Positions 53,058 through 63,092 of a stretch of 63,092 nucleotides of DNA are shown piece by piece (positions within the stretch are counted from its first letter, which is position 1; the number at the start of each line of letters is the position of its first letter). The stretch is from Sphaerimonospora mesophila NBRC 14179 = JCM 3151. GTDB lineage: Bacteria; Actinomycetota; Actinomycetes; Streptosporangiales; Streptosporangiaceae. The notes below the pieces were generated by a model. That model was given only the letters and a program-made list of their open reading frames with translations, ran no database searches and was not told where the DNA came from. Made by a program: the position numbers and the translations under genes. The DNA is taken from NCBI GenBank assembly GCA_001552515.1, contig BCRI01000026.1, positions 1 to 63,092 on the forward strand, written 5' to 3'.

Positions 53058-55370
53058 TCAGGGCGCCGCCTCTGGCTTGCGAGGGACAAGGCTCGCGGGC
53101 ATCGCCCGCGGGGGCTCCGCGTAGAAGGCGTGTGTCCGCTCTACCTCGCGCTGCCAGATGAGGTGAAGCGCTTGATCCGTTTGAGGGACCTCGTAATTGA
53201 GACCTGCGAGGATCACCCGAAACTCGGGGCTCAAGTTTCCGTCCGGGGAAGTCACGAGGGCGGACAACAGAGGCCCTGCGCTTTCGGCCGCCTCGTCTAC
53301 CTCGACGAGTGCGATCGTGCACAGCCAGCTGTCTGCGTCGACCTCTCTTGCAAGGTCCTGCAGACTGACGGTGGTCTGCTCGCGAGCGGCTTTCTTCAAT
53401 ACGGCGGCCACGCGGTCACCGACTCCCTGTGCAAGATCCTGAAGGCTGGTCTGACCGCGAGCAGTCTTCTTCGGTACGGCTGTCGTGCGGTCGGTCAGCT
53501 CGTCCGAGGCGGGAGAGGTGGTCACGCCCGATGTCCCAGGTGACTTCTCGTCCCCGCTCGTGCTCTTCACGGGTAGGGCGGCCAACCACTGGGCGGTCAG
53601 ACAGAGCTGTCGTTTCTCATCTGAGGTCGCGTGCACGCCCAGCTTCTTGAGGAGGGACCGTCCTTCGCCATAGAGCCTGCGCACCGCATCTGCCTCGCCC
53701 GCGATTTCCGCCTTCATAAGTCGATCCAGTAAATCTCCGAGCTGACTATGCTGCTTTTTACGGATGCTCTCAGCCCGAGTCTCTTGGGTGCGGACGCGTG
53801 CTATTCGATTTCGCTCTGCTTGGGCTCGTCTCAGCCAGGTTTCACGCTCGTACAGACTCCGCACTTCGGCAGCGAATTTCGGATTGCTTAGCGAGACGCG
53901 TACCAGCGTCTTCCGTAGCGCGTCTATCTCACGCTGGGCTCTCTCAAGGTCGTCATTGGCCAGGGCCTGGTCGATGTGCCTGGTGAGCGCGGCGCTGCGC
54001 TCACGAACCTCCTGCTCGATCCGTCCATAGGTTTTCTCCTTCGTGGTTGCCCAGCGGCGAAGTTCTTCGACCGCCTGCCGTTCCCTGAGGTGAGACGGCT
54101 GCGTCAAGGCCTTGAGTAACTCAGTGTTGGCCTCCAGTAACTGCAAGAGGCGTCGCTGGTCCCGCTCTTTTCTCGCTTGGCGCATGTCCTGGATGAGCGA
54201 GGTCAGCTTGTGCCGAGTCAGCCCCTTGGCCTGACCAGGAGCGTCGATGGTTCTCTTCTGGGGCGGCTCAGGTGCCTGGGCAGGTGCTGTTGACGCAGCC
54301 TTCGGCGTCGTTTGTGCAGGAGAGGCGCTCGGTTGTTCGGCGGGACGGACTGGGTGGACACCCGCGCTGAAGATGGTCCATATGGGCACGACATGCGTGC
54401 CCCCCTTCATCACATTCACCGACGCTGGCTTTAAAAGAACGTGCGGCTCGTGGACCAGGAGGTCGATACGGTCAGGCACTATGAGCCGGGCATGGATTCG
54501 CTCGTCATCGCCGATCTGGACGTCAGTCGTGGCGACGTGCGAGCCTTCAGGGATACCGCGCCCTTCTATCGGTCGGGTTCGCTTCTCCTGCGGGTAGACG
54601 ACGATGTCCTCGACATCCAGCGGAAAGCCTGGCAGCCGTGTTGCTGGCGCTGCTCGACGTGGCGCAACCCGCCCGAGCTTACGGAGCAGCGGAGTGACGA
54701 TCCCTCGCTCGCTGATGTCGCAGTCTTTCAGGTCCGACCACTCGAGGTCGCCGTCATGCGTTTGGGTGCCGATCTTGACGACGCGAGCACTGCCTTGCTG
54801 CTCGCAGCGCACGCGCAATGCGTAGCCGTCCCGGTCGAGTAGATATTTCGTGGTCCCGAGCGCCTCGGGGCCGAACATCCAGTCGACTCGGCCAAGTCGT
54901 GCCCGGAGTTCTTCGTCCTCCCTGGTCCAAACGTTGGGCGGGAGATGCACAAACTGGACTTTGATGGCCGAACGGCTAATGCTCGGATTCACCAGCAGGT
55001 CCGTGCACCGGCCTTTCACGAGCCTGCCTTGAAAGCGTTGTTTCCCTCCTCGCCTGCCCAGATCCGAGGTAAGCCCACGATGGATGTAGAGGTGGTCAGC
55101 GCTGTCCGCACCGAAGTAACGGCGCTCGCATTTGGGGGCCAGCCCTTTGGGATCGGGATAGTGCGCGAAGTGGCAGACGCGGTCGCCGTAGAGCTTGTCC
55201 ATCAGCCGCCAGCCGCAGCCGCCGATATGCACTCCGCAGAAGAAGCGCTTCCCCTTATAGGGCGACAGGTAGCGCACTGCCGCCTTGCGATCGGTGGGGA
55301 GGGAGAGCGGAAGGTCGGAGTCGGGTCTGCCGAGCACTGCGGTCTGGACTCGGCGAGTGTCTTGAGCCAT
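53058..55370 (-). CDS. Large CoiA-like protein (zinc finger plus degenerate nuclease, coiled coil)
   Basis: 770 aa. Residues ~33-140 look like the start of CoiA: zinc-finger ligands C45, C52, C66, H67 and H70 ('RVCHFAHYPDP'), then a helix with H93/H97 ('ADHLYIHRGL') and a PD-(D/E)xK-like core 'CTDLLVNPSISRSAIKVQFV' in which the Glu of the E/D-x-Q/K step is Lys (K137) while Q139 is kept. After a Pro-rich linker there is a long coiled-coil/helical stretch (~385-600, 'RIEQEVRERSAALTRHIDQA') and a C-terminal domain with no recognised family. It follows hsdR by 65 bp on the same strand. A role in DNA processing or defence is inferred; catalytic activity is uncertain. Confidence 0.75.
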   Translation of the reverse strand: MAQDTRRVQTAVLGRPDSDLPLSLPTDRKAAVRYLSPYKGKRFFCGVHIGGCGWRLMDKLYGDRVCHFAHYPDPKGLAPKCERRYFGADSADHLYIHRGLTSDLGRRGGKQRFQGRLVKGRCTDLLVNPSISRSAIKVQFVHLPPNVWTREDEELRARLGRVDWMFGPEALGTTKYLLDRDGYALRVRCEQQGSARVVKIGTQTHDGDLEWSDLKDCDISERGIVTPLLRKLGRVAPRRAAPATRLPGFPLDVEDIVVYPQEKRTRPIEGRGIPEGSHVATTDVQIGDDERIHARLIVPDRIDLLVHEPHVLLKPASVNVMKGGTHVVPIWTIFSAGVHPVRPAEQPSASPAQTTPKAASTAPAQAPEPPQKRTIDAPGQAKGLTRHKLTSLIQDMRQARKERDQRRLLQLLEANTELLKALTQPSHLRERQAVEELRRWATTKEKTYGRIEQEVRERSAALTRHIDQALANDDLERAQREIDALRKTLVRVSLSNPKFAAEVRSLYERETWLRRAQAERNRIARVRTQETRAESIRKKQHSQLGDLLDRLMKAEIAGEADAVRRLYGEGRSLLKKLGVHATSDEKRQLCLTAQWLAALPVKSTSGDEKSPGTSGVTTSPASDELTDRTTAVPKKTARGQTSLQDLAQGVGDRVAAVLKKAAREQTTVSLQDLAREVDADSWLCTIALVEVDEAAESAGPLLSALVTSPDGNLSPEFRVILAGLNYEVPQTDQALHLIWQREVERTHAFYAEPPRAMPASLVPRKPEAAP

Positions 55371-55435
55371 GAGACCTCACGTAAATTTTCAAGATCGCGG
55401 TCCGGGTCGGTTCCGGCGCGCGAGAGGGGGTGGTG

Positions 55436-58692
<3,257 letters not shown>

Positions 58693-58696
<4 letters not shown>

Positions 58697-59886
58697 ATCG
58701 CATCCTCGACGATCTTTTCAGCGTCTCTCACACGAAGACGGCCCGACATGAGCTGAGGAAGGAGGGTGTTCCGAAGCGAGGCGAGGGTGCGGGACTCTTC
58801 AACTGCAGCTTGGATCCGCTGGGCGAGCGAACGAACGACACAGTCCATGCGGGTCGCATCGTCCGCTCCCGGCCACGGTACCTCGAACGATTCGAGGTCC
58901 TTCCATTTGGCACGGGGCATTCGTGTGCCGTCTCCAACTGCCGAGGCGTGAGCTATGACCTCGTCACTTGAGAGGGCTAGCAGAAGCCATCCCAGGTATT
59001 CCAGGCGCTTCGGACGTACGACAAGAATGTCGGTAGAGCACACGCCTGATGTAAGAGCTATCCCGACCTTGTGGAAGTAAGGGCGGAGCTTTCCGAACAA
59101 CACGTCGTTCGTTGCGAATGCAGACTTGGCGCTTGCCAACTCGGCACTGTCATCCCAGGCAGAAAGCCACATGTTCCTCCGGGGCATGTGCTCCAGACCT
59201 ATGTAGTTCTCAGCGCCCATCAATGATGATGTCGAGACGGTATCGCGGATGAGCTTGCCGAGTTCTCCGAGGTGGATCAGCTCTGAGGCGAATTCGCTCA
59301 TTCTTCGATAGCGGACTCGCATAAGATCATCGGCCGTGGCTAGGATGCGCTCGTTGACAGCGATCTTGTCGTCCAGTGCCGCGAGCACGACGGAGATCGC
59401 TCGCTGCTCCGTAAGTCGAGGGAGATTGAGGCGGTACTCACTGATCCGTCCAGGACTAGTGTGCTTCACAGTCGTCCCTGTTGCCCCGTTTATGACATGA
59501 TTCCTATATTCTTCTGTGCAAAGAGCGTAGTATAGGAAGGACTTGTCTATCAGGTGGTTGGCGAGTATCTCCACGCGCCCGATTCGCTGATTGTGAAGAT
59601 AGGTGTAGCCTGGCGGAATTAATGCCGGGTAGCCCAGAGTGTCGGCAGACTTGCTCAGGTCTGTCATTGTGATGACCAGGTCACCTTCGGTCAGGGTAAA
59701 ACCGTCGGGAATTGGGCCGGAATAAGACTTTGGCTTGGCCTCTTTAAATCCTCCCCCGATGGCAAAATTGCCCGGAGTTACAAGGATTGGTCCCTCGGGG
59801 TTGTCGCCGAAGTATTCGCCCTTAAAGGCGAAGCCATGCTTAATGGAGATAAGGTTGCCGAGTTGGTGACTAATCCACTCAGACAT
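58693..59886 (-). CDS. hsdS: Type I restriction specificity subunit S
   Basis: 397 aa from ATG 59886, preceded by GGGGAGGG. Two target-recognition half-domains, each followed by a helical spacer: first TRD to 'LPRLTEQRAISVVLAALDDK', second from 'ELIHLGELGKLIRDTVSTSS' to 'EESRTLASLRNTLLPQLMSG'. Directs methylation and cleavage to a bipartite site. Lower GC and irregular codon use than hsdM/hsdR, typical of exchanged S subunits. Overlaps the 42-aa ORF by 8 nt at its start and hsdR by 4 nt at its end. Confidence 0.96.
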
Positions 59887-60007
59887 AGACCCTCCCCAAC
59901 TGGTCACGGACCGTCTTGGCCAAGTTGTCGGATTTGTCGAAGAGGTCGTACGGTTCCTTCGTCAATGTGGCGATCTTCGCGATGTCGGCCAGGCGCGGCT
60001 CGGTCAT
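59879..60007 (-). CDS. 42-aa ORF duplicating the HsdM C-terminal tail
   Basis: ATGA overlap with rhuM at the start and 8-nt overlap with hsdS at the end. The C-terminal 31 residues ('LFDKSDNLAKTVRDQLGR' within) match the HsdM tail ('[18 protein letters not shown]') at 22 of 31 positions, and both end in the same GTC TGA junction with ATGTCTGAG of the next gene. The N-terminus '[15 protein letters not shown]' recalls an internal HsdM stretch '[10 protein letters not shown]'. Probably a remnant of another hsdM, kept for translational coupling or as a small interface peptide. Confidence 0.75.
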   Translation of the reverse strand: MTEPRLADIAKIATLTKEPYDLFDKSDNLAKTVRDQLGRVYV

Positions 60008-61054
60008 CGGTCCTCCAAGTCTTCAGTAGCTGTTTCGAGTTCGCCGAGGGCGTCGAGGTGGCCTTCGGCTTGGGCGAGTTTCCGTATTTCACGCGCGGCC
60101 TCGGCATCGGCTCGGGCGGATTCCAGGGCCTGTCGCTGAGTTTCGAAGTCGGTGAAGCGGTCGCGACAGATGGCCTCGGCCGCCTCGCGGGAGACCCTCC
60201 CGGTTCCGGGCAGGACCTTCAAGTCGTTCATGGCGATGAAGGTGTCGGTGGCCGTCACCCATTGAGCCATGGTGATCTGCTGACGTCGGCGCGCCCGCAA
60301 CTCCGCGAAGTCGAGGAACTGGGTGGTCAGCATGTTGAGCATGCTGATCTCGTCGGAGTCCAGGTAGTTCTTGGCCACGGTCACGTCCGCCCTACGGACT
60401 CGCGAGCCCTTCCAGGTCTTCAGGCCCATGTTCGGCTTGCCGGGGTCGGCCCGGTCAACGATCAACTCGGCGGCGCTCTTCCCCGTCACCGCGTAGATCA
60501 GCTTGTTCTGGATGGTGGCGAAGAAGGTGCGGGCGGTCTCGGAGCCGGAGTCGTAGTCCGCGCTGGTGGCCACGAACACGTCGCGGACCTTCTGATAGAA
60601 GCGCTTCTCCGAGGCACGGATCTCGCGGATCCGCTCCAGCAGCTCGTCGAAGTAGTCGAAACCACCCGGGTCCTTCAGCCGCTCGTCGTTGAGGACGAAA
60701 CCCTTGACCAGATATTCACGCAGGGTCGTGTTGGCCCACTGACGAAACTGGATGCCGCGCGGTGAGCGCACCCGATAGCCGACGGCCAGGATCATGTCGA
60801 GGTTGTAGACGCGGACCTCGCGTCTGACCTCGCGGTCCCCCTCACGGCGAACTATCAACTCTGAGTTGATAGTTGCCTCGCTCAGTTCACCATCCTCAAG
60901 GATCGTCTGGATACGCTTGTTGATGTTCTGAACGCTGGTGTCGAACAGCTCGGCCATCTGCGCCTGGGTCAGCCACACCGTGCCGCCCACGGCGCGCATC
61001 TGGATCTGGTTGCGTCCGTCCTCGGTCCGGTAGAGGATCAGTTCGCCGGCAGGC

Positions 61055-61062
<8 letters not shown>
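60004..61062 (-). CDS. rhuM: RhuM family protein inserted between hsdM and hsdS
   Basis: 352 aa. RhuM hallmarks: '[20 protein letters not shown]', '[20 protein letters not shown]', '[20 protein letters not shown]' and '[20 protein letters not shown]'. The first ~110 residues resemble a DNA-binding ANT/KilA-like module; the rest is helical. Family function unknown, but it is frequent inside type I restriction operons. It overlaps hsdM by 8 nt upstream and the 42-aa ORF by 4 nt downstream. Confidence 0.94.
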
Positions 61063-62671
<1,609 letters not shown>

Positions 62672-62687
62672 CGGGTGGATATCTCCT

Positions 62688-63092
62688 TCAGTTGACTTCG
62701 TGGGTGGGGAGGAGCGTGAGCGTGCCGTCGGCGAGGCCGGCGGCGGTCAGCCGCGCCAACTCGTCCAGGGCGGTTGTCTGCGCTCGTAGGAGCGCGCTGC
62801 GCCGTCCGATCTCGGCGAGCAGCGCGTCATATCTGTCCGCCTCGTCCGGGGAGAGGTCGGGGATGAGCAGGTCTTCGAGGCGCCGGGAGGCCCGTACGGC
62901 TCCGCTGACGCGGCCGTGTTCGACGGCCGCGGCCCGCAGTAGCGCCGCCAGCACCCTGGGCCGCACCGGACGTTCGGCATCGGGCCGAACCCGCAGGATG
63001 CGTGCCGGATAGGCGACCACGGAGAGGCCTTCCTCATCGACGTACGCCCCGAACTCGGGGCTGCTCGTAACGATGACGTCGCCGGGCCGGGC
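62688..63092 (-). CDS. C-terminal part of a DNA methylase or specificity-like protein (5' partial)
   Basis: 134 residues plus stop remain; the gene runs off the window, so its N-terminus is missing. Visible text: '[20 protein letters not shown]', '[20 protein letters not shown]' and a C-terminal helix '[20 protein letters not shown]'. The 'RPGDVIV' then helix layout resembles the TRD end of N6 DNA methylases with a fused specificity part or of HsdS. Likely the first known gene of the same operon, 16 bp before hsdM. An in-frame internal GTG/ATG start at 63020 is probably not the real start. Confidence 0.6.
   Translation of the reverse strand, partial: ARPGDVIVTSSPEFGAYVDEEGLSVVAYPARILRVRPDAERPVRPRVLAALLRAAAVEHGRVSGAVRASRRLEDLLIPDLSPDEADRYDALLAEIGRRSALLRAQTTALDELARLTAAGLADGTLTLLPTHEVN

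Overview
The window is about 63 kb of very GC-rich DNA with actinobacterial gene content: SARP regulator, DUF3000, DUF397/XRE pair, coproporphyrin-type heme genes, LigD-type polymerase and LigC-type ligase, GlgX, and 'RRHVDL...C' leader peptides. The mix suggests a mycelial actinomycete, perhaps Streptosporangiales; that placement is inference. No rRNA, tRNA, CRISPR array, integrase or transposase was seen.

Layout. 1-8.3 kb: the 3' part of an RHS/YD-repeat polymorphic toxin (Hint domain, then an RNase A-like tip) with no clear immunity gene, followed by a SARP/NB-ARC/TPR regulator and a tiny membrane/secreted peptide ORF. 8.3-11.7 kb: a fadA-fadB beta-oxidation operon behind two palindromic operators. 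11.7-18.3 kb: rnd, DUF3000, hemE, a DUF4349 lipoprotein, hemG/cgoX and hemQ/chdC. 18.3-21.5 kb: a secreted unknown, an SGNH hydrolase, msrB and a LigD-type polymerase. 21.5-25.2 kb: a cysteine-leader-controlled sulfite module whose reductase carries a C-terminal ThiS/MoaD-like domain ending in Gly-Gly, then cysH and an unknown gene. 25.3-36.7 kb: RibD-like reductase, ATP-dependent ligase, azlCD, an HTH/Clp-N protein with operator pair, glgX, osmC, AidB-like dehydrogenase, ankyrin protein, DUF1707 protein and a VapBC-type pair. 36.8-40.9 kb: glyA with a ZTP riboswitch, a Ser/Thr kinase and a YihY protein. 41-44.7 kb: a second sulfite module (leaderless leader peptide, nirA, zinc ribbon, cysH, sirohydrochlorin chelatase). 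44.7-50.8 kb: a nested repeat element, rsgA with a short upstream ORF and alternative hairpins, a phosphoribosyltransferase, an orphan LacI/CelR-like operator, a free-standing condensation protein, a nucleotidyltransferase and a collagen-like exported protein. 51-52.9 kb: an ATPase/XRE/DUF397 set of the whiJ type. 53-63 kb: a defence island on the minus strand: a partial gene, hsdM, rhuM, a 42-aa HsdM-tail duplicate, hsdS, hsdR and a large CoiA-like protein.

How the genes work together. The two sulfur modules each pair an APS/PAPS reductase with a siroheme reductase and each sits behind a cysteine-containing leader ORF, so both look cysteine-responsive; the second also carries a chelatase for siroheme. 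HemE, HemG/CgoX and HemQ are three steps of the coproporphyrin-dependent heme route. In the defence island hsdM, rhuM, the 42-aa ORF, hsdS and hsdR all overlap by 4-8 nt, so they are probably one translationally coupled unit. The most unusual items are the reductase-ThiS fusion, the rhuM insertion with a duplicated HsdM tail, the rsgA leader switch and the orphan LacI-type promoter.
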